Shown in pieces: positions 39,218 through 49,288 of a stretch of 64,000 bases of DNA. The position numbers and the translations under genes are program-made. Within the stretch, counting starts at the first letter, position 1. Every line of letters starts with the position of its first letter. This DNA is from Candidatus Oscillibacter excrementigallinarum (GTDB taxonomy: Bacteria; Bacillota; Clostridia; Oscillospirales; Oscillospiraceae). The notes under the pieces are model-generated. The model was not told where the DNA came from, made no database searches, and saw only the letters and a list, made by a program, of their open reading frames with translations. Location of the stretch: the NCBI GenBank assembly GCA_019118245.1, contig DWZJ01000022.1, positions 1 through 64,000 on the forward strand, in the 5' to 3' direction.

Positions 39218-40711
39218 ATGTCGATGATCGACGTCTCTGACCTGACATTTGGATATGAGGGCAGCCCGGAGCTGATCTTTGACCATGTGAGCTTTCAGAT
39301 CGACACCAGCTGGAAGCTGGGCTTCACCGGGCGGAACGGCCGGGGAAAGACCACCTTCCTGCGGCTGCTTCAGGGGAAGTACCCCTACAGCGGCACCGTC
39401 TCCGCCTCCGTGGCGTTCGAGTACTTCCCCTACGAGGTGACGGACCTGTCCCGGACAGGGCTGGAGGTGGTGCGGGAGATCGCGCCGGAGGCGGAGGACT
39501 GGGAGATCCAGCGGGAGCTGGGGCTGCTGGACCTGGCGGAGGAGGCCCTGGAACAGCCCTTCTCCGTCCTCTCCAACGGGGAGCGGACGAAGGTGCTGCT
39601 GGCGGCCATGTTTTTGAAGGAGAATGCCTTTCTGCTGATCGACGAGCCCACCAACCACCTGGACCTGGAGGGGCGGCGGAAGCTGGGGCGGTATTTAGCC
39701 CGGAAGCGGGGGTTCCTGCTGGTGTCCCATGACCGGGCGTTCCTGGACCAGTGCGTTGACCACATCCTGGCCATCAACCGGACCAACATTGAGGTCCAGC
39801 GGGGGAACTTCTCCTCCTGGTGGGAGAACCGCCAGCGGCGGGACGCCTTTGAGCTGGCCCGGCAGGAGAAGCTGCAGAGGGACATCGGCCGGCTGACGGA
39901 GTCCGCCCGGCGGGCCTCCGGCTGGTCGGACCGGACGGAGAAGAGCAAGTTCGGCGTGGACAAGACCGGCGCCAAGGCCGCGGACCGGGGCTTTGTGGGC
40001 CACAAGGCCGCCAAGCTGATGCAGCGGTCCAAATCCATCCAGCGCCGCCGGGAAGAGGCGGTGGAGGAGAAGAAACAGCTCCTGCAGGATCTGGAGCGGC
40101 AGGAGACGCTGACGGTCACGACTCTGCCCTGCCGGGCGGGAGTCCGGTTGGCGGAATTTCGGGATGTGGCCGTTCACTATGGCGGCCGCACCATCTGCCA
40201 GGGGGTGACCTTTGAAGTGCTGGCAGGGGAGCGGATCGCCCTTCAAGGCACCAACGGCAGCGGCAAGTCCAGCCTGCTGAAGCTGCTGCTGGGGGAGGAC
40301 ATCCCCCACAGCGGCACCGTGGAGACCATGAGCGGCCTGGTGATCTCCTATGTGAGCCAGAGCACGGACCACCTGCGGGGCAGCCTGACGGACTTTGTCC
40401 GGGACCAGGGCCTGGACGGCAGCCGGTTCCGGACCATCCTGCGGAAGCTGGACTTCCCCCGGGAGCAGTTTGAGCGGGACCTGGCGGACTACAGCAGCGG
40501 CCAGAAGAAAAAGGTGCTGCTGGCCGCCAGCCTCTGCACCCAGGCCCATCTGTACGTGTGGGATGAGCCGCTGAATTTCATCGATGTCATCTCCCGGATG
40601 CAGGTGGAGGACCTGCTGCTGGCCTGCCGGCCCACCCTGCTGTTCGTGGAGCACGACGCCCGCTTCTGCCAGGAGATCGCCACCCGGCACATCCAGGTGG
40701 CCCGGGCGTGA
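39218..40711 (+). CDS. ABC-F family ATP-binding protein (Lsa-like, ribosomal protection type)
   Basis: two ABC domains (GRNGRGKTTFLRLLQG; GTNGSGKSSLLKLLLGE), inter-domain linker, no TM; DEPTNHLDLEGRRKLGRYL. Confidence 0.9.
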   Translation: MSMIDVSDLTFGYEGSPELIFDHVSFQIDTSWKLGFTGRNGRGKTTFLRLLQGKYPYSGTVSASVAFEYFPYEVTDLSRTGLEVVREIAPEAEDWEIQRELGLLDLAEEALEQPFSVLSNGERTKVLLAAMFLKENAFLLIDEPTNHLDLEGRRKLGRYLARKRGFLLVSHDRAFLDQCVDHILAINRTNIEVQRGNFSSWWENRQRRDAFELARQEKLQRDIGRLTESARRASGWSDRTEKSKFGVDKTGAKAADRGFVGHKAAKLMQRSKSIQRRREEAVEEKKQLLQDLERQETLTVTTLPCRAGVRLAEFRDVAVHYGGRTICQGVTFEVLAGERIALQGTNGSGKSSLLKLLLGEDIPHSGTVETMSGLVISYVSQSTDHLRGSLTDFVRDQGLDGSRFRTILRKLDFPREQFERDLADYSSGQKKKVLLAASLCTQAHLYVWDEPLNFIDVISRMQVEDLLLACRPTLLFVEHDARFCQEIATRHIQVARA

Positions 40712-40720
40712 GCGTATGAA

Positions 40721-40760
40721 ACAAGGGCGCATCCCGTCTGGCGGGATGCGCCCTTGTACG
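40721..40760 (+). terminator. hairpin downstream of ABC-F
   Basis: 16-bp stem ACAAGGGCGCATCCCG/CGGGATGCGCCCTTGT. Confidence 0.6.
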
Positions 40761-40813
40761 GATGAAAAGAGAAGCCTGGCGGAAAAGGGATATGGCTTGT
40801 CAGCGTCGTGATA

Positions 40814-41638
40814 TCAAGCCTTTTGGAAGATATGGATGCGGAAGGAGATGCGGGTGGTAAGGGCGTCCAGAGCCGCCAGCCGCTCCGCTCCCGCCTTGGG
40901 GGTCTTCCAGTAGTAGGGCGTCATCTGGAACAGGGCGTGGATGTCCGCCTGACAGGGGAGAGTGATGGTGCCCTCCACCGGCACGATGGCCTGATAGACA
41001 AAGCCCTCGTAGGGCGTCTCCTTCTCCTGATTGGGGTAGGGCTGGTCATAGAGCACCTGCTTCAGTTCCCACAGGTGGTCCGGGCCGGGGACCACATAGA
41101 GGAAATATCCGCCCGGTTTCAGCACCCGGCGGAACTCCTCCAGTGCCAGGGGAGAGAAGCAGTCCAGCAGGAGGTCCACCGTTTCGTTCGCCACCGGCAG
41201 ATGATAGGAGGAGGCCACTGCCCACTCGATGCCGGACTCCCGCTTGGCGGCGGACCGAAGGATGGCCTTGGAGATATCCGTCCCCGCCATCCGGGGAGAT
41301 CTCCCGGCGGCGGTCAGGGCCTGGAAGATGCCGGCGGTGTAGTACCCCTCTCCGCAGCCCACATCCAAAATCACCGGAGAATCGCCGGAGAGAGACAAAA
41401 TCTGACAACAGAGCGTATTCAGAAGGGAATGATAATACCCCTTGGAGAGGAATTCCCGCCGGGCGGCGGCCATCCCCTTGTCGTCTCCCGGCGCGGCGGA
41501 GTGCTTTTGATTGGGCGGCAGCAGATAGGTGTAGCCCTCCCGGGCGATATCATAGCCGTGGCGATTCGGACAGCGGTAGACATGCGTCTCCCGCAGCAGG
41601 GGCGCGCCGCAGACCGGGCAGCGAAAGAGGCTCTCCAT
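40814..41638 (-). CDS. RlmA-like 23S rRNA (guanine) methyltransferase
   Basis: N-terminal zinc finger FRCPVCGAPLLRETHVYRCPNRHGYDIAREGYTYLLP; SAM motif ILDVGCGEGYYT. Confidence 0.88.
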   Translation of the reverse strand: MESLFRCPVCGAPLLRETHVYRCPNRHGYDIAREGYTYLLPPNQKHSAAPGDDKGMAAARREFLSKGYYHSLLNTLCCQILSLSGDSPVILDVGCGEGYYTAGIFQALTAAGRSPRMAGTDISKAILRSAAKRESGIEWAVASSYHLPVANETVDLLLDCFSPLALEEFRRVLKPGGYFLYVVPGPDHLWELKQVLYDQPYPNQEKETPYEGFVYQAIVPVEGTITLPCQADIHALFQMTPYYWKTPKAGAERLAALDALTTRISFRIHIFQKA

Positions 41639-43023
41639 CACAGTCCCTCTTCCGTCACGTTGTTGATCCACTTCCGGCTCCGCAGCCGCAGGATGCCCCA
41701 GGGGCACTTGCACACGTTCTCCGACTGGATGCACAGGCATACCACTGCCACCGGCGCATTGAACACCAGAGCCGTCAGGAAGGTCAGGGGCACGGCGATG
41801 ACCCACTGGCAGCTGAGATCGATGATGGAGGCCATGCGGGAATCGCCGCCGGCACGGAGCAAGCCGGTGATGTTGGTGATGTCAAAGGCCTTCAGAGGCA
41901 GCATAAAGAGATAGATCACGCACATGGTAACGGCAATTTCAAATGCCAGCCCCTCCAGATGGAACAGGGGATAGAGGTAGGGAATGAACACGGTGGGCAG
42001 CAGCACCGCCAGGCACGCGGACACCAACAGGCCCACCCCGAAGGAGACTGCCAGCAGGCAGCAGCCCAAGGAGTAAACCTCCTCCCGGTCGGCTCCCTCA
42101 CCAATTCGCTTGCCCACGATGACAGCAGTAGCTCCCGCCACGCCGAAGCAGGCCACGGTGGAGAACTTGTCGATGTTGCCCATGATGGCATAGGCCGCAA
42201 GCATATCAGTGCTGATGACCATGTGGCCCATGATGGCGGTCATGACGCTGACGCCCAGGCCCCACAGGATCTCATTGACCAAAACAGGGGTGGCATACTT
42301 CAAAAAGCTGCGGACCATGGCCCGGCCTGGCCGCAGCAGCAGGCGGAGCATCAGCGGTACTCGGCGGTAGTGAGGGGCATAGAGGGCCACGATGAGGAAC
42401 TCCAGCACGCGGGAGATCAGCGTGGCGATGGCCGCACCGGTGATGCCCATGGCCGGGGCGCCGAACTTGCCGAAAATCAGGACATAGTTCAGGCAGGTGT
42501 TGGTCAGCATGGAGATGCCGAATACGATCATGCCCATGGCGGGGTTCTCCGTGCTGCGCTGCATCCCGATGTAGACGGAGCTGATGGTGTTGAAGATGTA
42601 GCTGAGGCCCACGATCCGGAGATAGGGGGCGCCCAGCTCGATGAGCAGATCGTTGTTTGTCACCAGGGCCATGACCTGGAGGGGGAAGCAGAACAGCACC
42701 ACGGCCGCTGTCACCGCGATGATCAGGCCGGCGTAAAGGCTGACGCCCATACAGCGGTTGATGTTCTCCGTGTCCCCCTTGCCCCAGTACTGGCTGGCCA
42801 GGACGGAGAGGCCGCTGAGCAGCCCCAGAATGATGATCTGCAGCAGGTAGATGGGCGTGTTGGCGGCGGTGACGGCGGAGAGCTCGTTCTGCCCCAGCAT
42901 GCCCACCATAAAGGTGTCCACAAAGCCCAGGGATGTGGTGATCAGATTCTGTAGGATCAGCGGCAGGGCCAGGCGGAACAGCCGCTTGTAGAAGCCGGGC
43001 TTCCGGTGAAGATGACGGAACAT
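41638..43023 (-). CDS. MATE family efflux transporter
   Basis: 12-TM MATE; PLILQNLITTSLGFVDTFMVGMLG; stop overlaps rlmA start (TGATG). Confidence 0.94.
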   Translation of the reverse strand: MFRHLHRKPGFYKRLFRLALPLILQNLITTSLGFVDTFMVGMLGQNELSAVTAANTPIYLLQIIILGLLSGLSVLASQYWGKGDTENINRCMGVSLYAGLIIAVTAAVVLFCFPLQVMALVTNNDLLIELGAPYLRIVGLSYIFNTISSVYIGMQRSTENPAMGMIVFGISMLTNTCLNYVLIFGKFGAPAMGITGAAIATLISRVLEFLIVALYAPHYRRVPLMLRLLLRPGRAMVRSFLKYATPVLVNEILWGLGVSVMTAIMGHMVISTDMLAAYAIMGNIDKFSTVACFGVAGATAVIVGKRIGEGADREEVYSLGCCLLAVSFGVGLLVSACLAVLLPTVFIPYLYPLFHLEGLAFEIAVTMCVIYLFMLPLKAFDITNITGLLRAGGDSRMASIIDLSCQWVIAVPLTFLTALVFNAPVAVVCLCIQSENVCKCPWGILRLRSRKWINNVTEEGL

Positions 43024-43061
43024 GATAGAAACCTCTTGAAGATGTGAAAAGTCAATGTGCC

Positions 43062-44198
43062 TTACAGCATCGGCATCCGGGTGTCGTGGTGGCGCCGCAG
43101 GGCGTCCGCGCAGGCATCGATATCGGCGGCGGTGGTCTCCGGGCCGAAGCTGAGGCGGATGACGCCGCCGGAGACCTTCTTCGGCAGCTTCAGGGCGGCG
43201 ATGACGTGGCTGGGCTTGCCCTGGTGGCAGGCGGAGCCGGCGGAGATGCAGATGCCCTGCCGCCCCAGGTCGTTGACGATGTTCTGGCTGGGCCAGCCCA
43301 CCAGGGAGACGGAGAGCACATGGGGCGCCCCGCCCGGCGCGGAGAGCACTTTCAGATCCGGGATGGCGGAGAGCCGCTCCACGGCATAGTCCCGGATCTG
43401 GGCCATGTGGCGGAGCTTCTCGTCCAGGTTTTCCAGCCGCAGTTCCACGGCCTTGGCGAAGCCGGCGATCTGGGCCGTGGCCTCGGTGCCGGCCCGGAGG
43501 CCGCTCTCCTGCTCGCCGCCGGCCAGCAGGGGCTTGGGATTCCGGACCCGGGGGCCGATGTACAGGGCCCCGATGCCCTTGGGCCCGCCGATCTTATGGG
43601 CGGAGATGGTGATGAAGTCCGCCCCCAGGGATCTGGCGGTGAAGGGGACTTTCAAGAAGCCCTGGACCGCGTCGGTGTGGAGCAGGGTCTGGGGATTCCT
43701 CGCGGCCAGGCCCTTGGCGATCTCCGCGAGGGGATAGAGGTTCCCCAGCTCGTTGTTCACCAGCATGACGGAGACCAGCGCCGTGTCCGGCCGGACGGTG
43801 GAGAGCACCTGCTCGGCGGAGATGGAGCCGTCCTGGGCCGGGGCCAGATAGGTGACCTCGTACCCCTGGCGTTCCATCCAGCGGCAGGACTCCAGCACGG
43901 CGCTGTGCTCCACGGCGGTGGTGACGATGTGTTTCCCCACATGGCGGTTCTGCCAGCAGGCGGCGGTGACGGCCCAGTTGTCCGCCTCCGTGCCGCAGGA
44001 GGTGAAGAACAGCTGCTTGGCGTCACAGCCCAGGGCACCGGCGACGGTGCGGCGCCAGGACTCCACCCGGCGCTTCATCTCCAGCCCCATGGGATACTGG
44101 GAGCTGGGGTTGCCGAACTGTCCGGTGAGCACCTCGTACATGACATCCGCCACTGCCCGGGGGACGGGCGTGGTGGCGGCGTGGTCCAGATAGATCAT
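43062..44198 (-). CDS. cysteine desulfurase family protein (NifS-like)
   Basis: MIYLDHAATTPVPRAVADVM; SAHKIGGPKGIGALYI; ISAGSACHQGKPSHV. Confidence 0.95.
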   Translation of the reverse strand: MIYLDHAATTPVPRAVADVMYEVLTGQFGNPSSQYPMGLEMKRRVESWRRTVAGALGCDAKQLFFTSCGTEADNWAVTAACWQNRHVGKHIVTTAVEHSAVLESCRWMERQGYEVTYLAPAQDGSISAEQVLSTVRPDTALVSVMLVNNELGNLYPLAEIAKGLAARNPQTLLHTDAVQGFLKVPFTARSLGADFITISAHKIGGPKGIGALYIGPRVRNPKPLLAGGEQESGLRAGTEATAQIAGFAKAVELRLENLDEKLRHMAQIRDYAVERLSAIPDLKVLSAPGGAPHVLSVSLVGWPSQNIVNDLGRQGICISAGSACHQGKPSHVIAALKLPKKVSGGVIRLSFGPETTAADIDACADALRRHHDTRMPML

Positions 44199-44308
44199 GA
44201 AAGAATATCTCCTTACAGTTGGGCCTTGCCCAACGATGAAAATTACAGTATAATCAAAGCGCGTCTAAACATTATATAAAGATTTTGCGGAAAGTGCAAG
44301 GAGATTCC

Positions 44309-45598
44309 ATGAAAGTTGCCATCTACACCTTGGGCTGCAAGGTGAACCAATACGAGACCCAGGCCATGGAGCAGGCGCTGCGGGCCCGGGGGCACGCCAT
44401 CGTGCCCTTCGGGGAGGAGGCGGATGCCTACATCGTGAACACCTGCTCTGTCACGGCGGTCAGTGACCAAAAATCCCGTCAGGTGATCCACGGCGTCCAG
44501 CGGAGGCACCCCGGCGCGGTGGTGGCGGTGTGCGGCTGCTACTCCCAGACCCACGCCGACGATGTGCGGAAGCTGGGGGTGGACCTGATCGCCGGCACCG
44601 GCGACCGGACGGGCTTCCTCCATCTGCTGGAGGAGGCCGCGGCGGAAAAGCGTCAGATCGAGGCCATCGACCAGCCCTTTGAGCGGCGGGTGTTCGAGGT
44701 CCTGCCTGCCGGCGGGCTGGAGGGCCGCACCCGGGCCATGCTGAAGGTGGAGGACGGGTGCGTCAACTTCTGCACCTACTGCATCATCCCCTACGCCCGG
44801 GGCAGGGTCCGGTCCCTGCCCATCCCCACCGCCGTGGAGCAGACCCGGAAGCTTGCGGCGGAGGGCTACCGGGAGATCGTGGTGACGGGCATCGAGATCT
44901 CCTCCTGGGGCCAGGATCTGAAGACCGGCGAGACGCTCATCGACCTGCTGGAGGCCGTCTGCGATGCCGCGCCCGGGGTCCGGGTCCGACTTGGGAGCCT
45001 GGAGCCCCGGACCATCACCGAGGACTTCTGCCGCCGTGCGGCGGCCCTGGCCAACCTCTGCCCCCAGTTCCACCTGTCCATGCAGTCCGGGTGCGACGCC
45101 ACCCTGAAGCGGATGAACCGGAAGTACGACACCGCCCGGTATCTGGAATCCGTTGCACTGCTGAACCAGTATTTTGACCACCCCGCCGTCACCACGGACC
45201 TGATCACCGGGTTTCCGGAGGAGACGGAGGAGGAGTTTGCCCAGACCCTGGACTTCCTCCGCCGGTGCGGCTTTGCCCAGATGCACATCTTCCCCTACTC
45301 CGTCCGGCCCGGCACCCCGGCGGCAAAAATGCGCCAGGTGCCGAAAGCCGTGAAGGAGGAGCGGGCCCACCGGGCGGCAGAGGCGGCGGCGGAGCTCCAC
45401 CGGAAGTATCTGGAGGACTGCGTGGGGGCGGTGTACCCCGTCCTCTTCGAGCAGCCCAGGGACGGCAGGTATGTTGGCCACGCCCCCAACTACATGGAGG
45501 TGCTGGCAGAGGGCGCGGACCTGCACAACCAGATCCGGAACGTGAAGATCACCGGCACCGACGGAGAGTCCCTGCTGGGGGAGGTTTTGGAGGACTGA
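44309..45598 (+). CDS. mtaB: tRNA t6A37 methylthiotransferase MtaB
   Basis: YTLGCKVNQYETQAMEQAL; radical SAM VEDGCVNFCTYCIIPYARGRVRS. Confidence 0.94.
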   Translation: MKVAIYTLGCKVNQYETQAMEQALRARGHAIVPFGEEADAYIVNTCSVTAVSDQKSRQVIHGVQRRHPGAVVAVCGCYSQTHADDVRKLGVDLIAGTGDRTGFLHLLEEAAAEKRQIEAIDQPFERRVFEVLPAGGLEGRTRAMLKVEDGCVNFCTYCIIPYARGRVRSLPIPTAVEQTRKLAAEGYREIVVTGIEISSWGQDLKTGETLIDLLEAVCDAAPGVRVRLGSLEPRTITEDFCRRAAALANLCPQFHLSMQSGCDATLKRMNRKYDTARYLESVALLNQYFDHPAVTTDLITGFPEETEEEFAQTLDFLRRCGFAQMHIFPYSVRPGTPAAKMRQVPKAVKEERAHRAAEAAAELHRKYLEDCVGAVYPVLFEQPRDGRYVGHAPNYMEVLAEGADLHNQIRNVKITGTDGESLLGEVLED

Positions 45599-45599
45599 C

Positions 45600-46175
45600 A
45601 TGAAGAGCCACTTTTTCGCCTACATCTCCCGGATGCGGTTCATCCAGCGGTGGGCCCTGATGCGCAACACCGCCCCAGAGAATGTCCAGGAGCACAGCCA
45701 CCAGGTGGCGGTGCTGGCCCACGCCCTGGCGGTGATCCGCAACGAACAGTTCGGCGGGCATCTGGACCCCGGCGCCGTGGCGGTGGCGGCGCTGTACCAC
45801 GACGCCAGCGAGATCCTGACCGGCGATATGCCCACCCCCATCAAGTACGACAACCCCGCCATCCGCAGTGCCTACCGGGACGTGGAGGCGGTGGCGGAGA
45901 AGAAGCTGCTCCAGATGCTGCCGCCGGAGCTCCAGGGGGTGTACGAACCCATCCTGACGGAGGCGGACCCGGAGATCCGGCAGGTGGTGAAGGCGGCGGA
46001 CAAGCTCTCCGCCTACATCAAATGCGTGGAGGAGCTGAAAGCCGGCAACAACGAGTTCCGGCAGGCCGCCGCCCAGACCCGCCATGCGCTGGAGGGATAT
46101 GGACTGCCAGAGGTGGCCTATTTCCTGGAGACCTTTCTGGACAGCTTCTCCCTCACCCTGGACGAGCTGCAATGA
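45600..46175 (+). CDS. yfbR: YfbR-like 5'-deoxynucleotidase (HD domain)
   Basis: RWALMRNTAPENVQEHSHQVAVLAHALAVI; LYHDASEILTGDMPTPIKY. Confidence 0.93.
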   Translation: MKSHFFAYISRMRFIQRWALMRNTAPENVQEHSHQVAVLAHALAVIRNEQFGGHLDPGAVAVAALYHDASEILTGDMPTPIKYDNPAIRSAYRDVEAVAEKKLLQMLPPELQGVYEPILTEADPEIRQVVKAADKLSAYIKCVEELKAGNNEFRQAAAQTRHALEGYGLPEVAYFLETFLDSFSLTLDELQ

Positions 46176-46183
46176 TGTGAAAA

Positions 46184-46217
46184 CATCCCCGGCGCTGTGC
46201 GCCGGGGATGCTTTTTT
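46184..46217 (+). terminator. intrinsic terminator
   Basis: 12-bp stem CATCCCCGGCGC-TGT-GCGCCGGGGATG then CTTTTTT. Confidence 0.88.
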
Positions 46218-46226
46218 ACCAGTTCC

Positions 46227-47438
46227 TTATTGGCCCAGCTTGGAGCAGATCAGTCCGCCCAGGCGGCGGACGCCCTCTTCGATCAGATCCTCCGGCGTGC
46301 TGCCGAAGCTCATGCGCATACAGTTCTTTCCCCGGCCGTCATGGTCGGAGAAGAAGCCCTCGCCCTCCACAAAGGCCACGCCCACGGCCGGGTCCGCGGT
46401 GGACTCCCGCAGCAGGGCGGTGGTGTCGATGCCGCCGGGCAGCTCCACCCAGGTGAAGAGGCCGCCGTCCGGATAGCTGTGCTTGGTGCCCGCGGGGAAG
46501 TACCGGTCGATGCTCTGGAGCATCACGTCCCGGCGCTTGCGGTACAGGTCGCAGATCATCTTGTGGTGGGCGGGGTAGTAGCCCCGCTTGAAGAACTCCG
46601 CGCAGAGGATCTGGGGCAGCATGGAGGTGTGGGAGTTGGTGGCGGCCTTCACGTCCACCAAATGCCCAATGGTCTCCGCGTCCGCCACCACATAGCCCAG
46701 GCGGGAGCCGGGGGAGAAGATCTTGGAGAAGCTGCCCGCCATCACCACATGGTCCGTGGCGTCAAAGTGCTTGATGGGGAACAGGTCCTCGCCGCTGTAG
46801 CGGATATCCCGGTAGGGGTCGTCCTCCAGCACCAGCACGTCGTATTTTGCGGCCAGCTCCGCCACGGCCTTCCGCCGCTCCAGGCTGAGGGTGCGGCCGC
46901 TGGGATTCTGGAAGGTGGGGTTGGTGTAGATCATCTTGGGATGGAACTGCCGGATCTTCCGCTCCAGGTCCTCCGGCAGCAGGCCGTCGTCGTCCATGTC
47001 CACGCTGACGCATTTAGCCTGGAACAGGTCGAAGATCTCCACGGACTGGACGAAGGTGGGGGCCTCCAGCAAGATCACGTCGCCGGGGTCGATGTACGCC
47101 TGGCAGGTCAGGTTGATGCCCTCCAGGCCGCCGGCGACGATCATGACGTTTTCCACGCCGCAGTCGATGCCCTTGGGGGCCAGCAGGTCCCGGACCACCA
47201 CTTCCCGCAGGTCCCGCACCCCGATGAGGGGGCCGTACTGCAGGGCCTCCACGCCCCGGCCGTCTGTCTGCAGGATCTCGTCCGCCAGAAGGCGGATGGT
47301 GTCCACCGGCAGGGCTTCTCTGGCGGGAGAGCCGCCGCCGAAGGAGATGACGTTCGGATCGATCATGGACCCGAACAGCCCTCTGACCACATTGGCCGTG
47401 AAGGCCATATTTTCCATGCGCTTGGCGTAAGGTACCAT
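46227..47438 (-). CDS. PLP-dependent aminotransferase (2-aminoadipate aminotransferase-like)
   Basis: FGGGSPAREALPVDTIR; TNPTFQNPSGRTLSLERRKAVAELA; MAGSFSKIFSPGSRLGYVV. Confidence 0.92.
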   Translation of the reverse strand: MVPYAKRMENMAFTANVVRGLFGSMIDPNVISFGGGSPAREALPVDTIRLLADEILQTDGRGVEALQYGPLIGVRDLREVVVRDLLAPKGIDCGVENVMIVAGGLEGINLTCQAYIDPGDVILLEAPTFVQSVEIFDLFQAKCVSVDMDDDGLLPEDLERKIRQFHPKMIYTNPTFQNPSGRTLSLERRKAVAELAAKYDVLVLEDDPYRDIRYSGEDLFPIKHFDATDHVVMAGSFSKIFSPGSRLGYVVADAETIGHLVDVKAATNSHTSMLPQILCAEFFKRGYYPAHHKMICDLYRKRRDVMLQSIDRYFPAGTKHSYPDGGLFTWVELPGGIDTTALLRESTADPAVGVAFVEGEGFFSDHDGRGKNCMRMSFGSTPEDLIEEGVRRLGGLICSKLGQ

Positions 47439-47580
47439 CCTGTCTTGTCCTCCCTTTTTCCGGCGCGCACCGGCGCCGCTGTGTGATAAGATGTTCCTAC
47501 TATACCACAGAAGGGACGGAAACTCAATTCCCGAAAAAGGGACCGTCCCGGGGCAGCGCCCCGGGACGGGAGAGAAGACG

Positions 47581-48732
47581 CTATTCCAGGGGGATCTCCA
47601 CATCCCCCACCCGGACGGCGGCCACCTGGCCCACGTCCAGCAGGTCCTGGAACTGGCTGGTGAAGCTGGCGGAGGTATAGGTGCCGCCTTCTCCGCCGCG
47701 GCTGCCGCCGCCGGTCAGGCCGGAGGTCGGCGCGGACACCGGCTGGACGGTGCCGTCCCGGAACACCAGGGCGGTGTCCGCCCGAAGTTCACCGATCTTC
47801 CGATACGGGGTACCGCCGGAGGCCTCCACGCTGAGAGAGAAGGGGGACACCGAGACTTGGATAGCGCGGCCGTCCTCCTGCCAGGAGCCGGTCAAAGTCT
47901 GGGAGATGGCCTCCGGCTGGAAGGTGAGGATGGCTGGGTGGTCTGTCACCGCCGTGTCCACGCCGTTCACCCGCAGAACGGGCGGCAGAACTAGCAGAGT
48001 CAGGGGCTGGGCGGTGAAGTCCAGGTCACCGTCCTTCGCCGTGATGCTGCAAAGGTAGGTGAGGGTGTGGCTCTCTGGTGCATAGCCCTGACTGGCTACC
48101 TCGCCGGAACTCCCGGAGGTGTAGTGAGAGATACAGTCCTCCGCTAGGGCGTTGCCGGTGATCCCGGTGTAATGGCAGTAGGAGAGAAAGTCTGCCCAGT
48201 CAATATCCGCCCATTTGTCCTGATCTGCGGCTTTTAGATCCTCCCAGGAGAAGTCCCCGGTGAGATAGTAGTCGACGGGCACCGGAACAATCATATGGTC
48301 GGATGAGGGGCTGCTGTCCGCCTGCTGGACTGCCGCCCGGTCCACCGTGTCCGGCAGATGGTAGTCCAGGATCAGATAGAGGCTTTTCTCACTGACCAGG
48401 GCCTGCCGCACTGTCAGGGTCACATCGTCGCAAACCGAAGTGACATGCACCTCCTGAAACGCCGCCTGCCCCATGGGGGTGGAGGCGGCCCACGCCCCAA
48501 ATCGGCTGGCGAGAATGGCGTCCCAGTTGGCGACGACCACCGCCCCGGCGGAGACCGTCAGAAGGACGATCAGCACCGCCGCCAGCGCCGCCTTGCGGAC
48601 AAAGCCCTTGGGCCGAAAGACGGCGGGCCGCGCCTGTGGCGTCGGCTCTGCCGACAAAACGGCCTCCCGCAGCCGGGACTCCAGCTCCGGCGGGGGCGCG
48701 CAGTGTTCCATTGCGTCGCGATAGCGATTCAT
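47581..48732 (-). CDS. DUF4179 domain-containing protein (putative anti-sigma factor)
   Basis: short cytosolic N-terminus, TM AALAAVLIVLLTVSAGAVVVA, DUF4179-like ectodomain; ATGA overlap with sigma gene. Confidence 0.8.
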   Translation of the reverse strand: MNRYRDAMEHCAPPPELESRLREAVLSAEPTPQARPAVFRPKGFVRKAALAAVLIVLLTVSAGAVVVANWDAILASRFGAWAASTPMGQAAFQEVHVTSVCDDVTLTVRQALVSEKSLYLILDYHLPDTVDRAAVQQADSSPSSDHMIVPVPVDYYLTGDFSWEDLKAADQDKWADIDWADFLSYCHYTGITGNALAEDCISHYTSGSSGEVASQGYAPESHTLTYLCSITAKDGDLDFTAQPLTLLVLPPVLRVNGVDTAVTDHPAILTFQPEAISQTLTGSWQEDGRAIQVSVSPFSLSVEASGGTPYRKIGELRADTALVFRDGTVQPVSAPTSGLTGGGSRGGEGGTYTSASFTSQFQDLLDVGQVAAVRVGDVEIPLE

Positions 48733-49205
48733 AAGTGTCCCTCCCATGCTGTCCGCAGGGCGTCCCGGCCCCGCTTCAGCCGCATTTTCACCGTGGGCAC
48801 CGTCACCCCCAGGAGCCGCGCGATCTCCCGGAGGGAGTACCCCTCATAGTAGCGGAGGTGGATGGCCGTCCGCTGGGGCTCCGGCAGGGCGGCCACATGG
48901 TCCAGCAGGCCCAGCTCCTCCGGTGTGACGGCGGCGGATGCGGCCTCCAGCGGCAGGTCTGACCGGCTGGAGCGTTTCCAGGCGTCCCGGCACTGGTTCA
49001 GGGCCACCCGGAACAGCCACCGCCGTTCGTGCTCCGGCGAGGCAAAGGCCGGCGCCCGGTACAGCCGCTTGCAGAACACCTCCTGCAAGACGTCCTCCGC
49101 GTCTGCCGGGTCCTTCATCTGGAGAAGGCAGAAGCGGTACAGAGAGGGCCCATAGGTCCGGTACACCTGCTCAAAGAGCCGCTCCGATTCGGTCACTGGC
49201 CTCAC
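48729..49205 (-). CDS. sigma-70 family RNA polymerase sigma factor (ECF-type)
   Basis: MKDPADAEDVLQEVFCKRL; region 4 LRYYEGYSLREIARLLGVTVPTVKMRLKRGRDAL. Confidence 0.93.
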   Translation of the reverse strand: MRPVTESERLFEQVYRTYGPSLYRFCLLQMKDPADAEDVLQEVFCKRLYRAPAFASPEHERRWLFRVALNQCRDAWKRSSRSDLPLEAASAAVTPEELGLLDHVAALPEPQRTAIHLRYYEGYSLREIARLLGVTVPTVKMRLKRGRDALRTAWEGHL

Positions 49206-49260
49206 CTCCCTCTGCTTTGATTACGAATGAGCAGGGCAAAAAGTCACAGGGAGTTGCGAA

Positions 49261-49288
49261 AAAACGCCCGGCTTTTGCCGGGCGTTTT
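49261..49288 (-). terminator. intrinsic terminator downstream of recG
   Basis: AAAACGCCCGGC-TTTT-GCCGGGCGTTTT. Confidence 0.85.

Noticed and set aside
41143-42954. 603-aa plus-strand ORF antisense to rlmA/MATE
   Set aside because: Shadow ORF; both minus-strand genes have strong family motifs.
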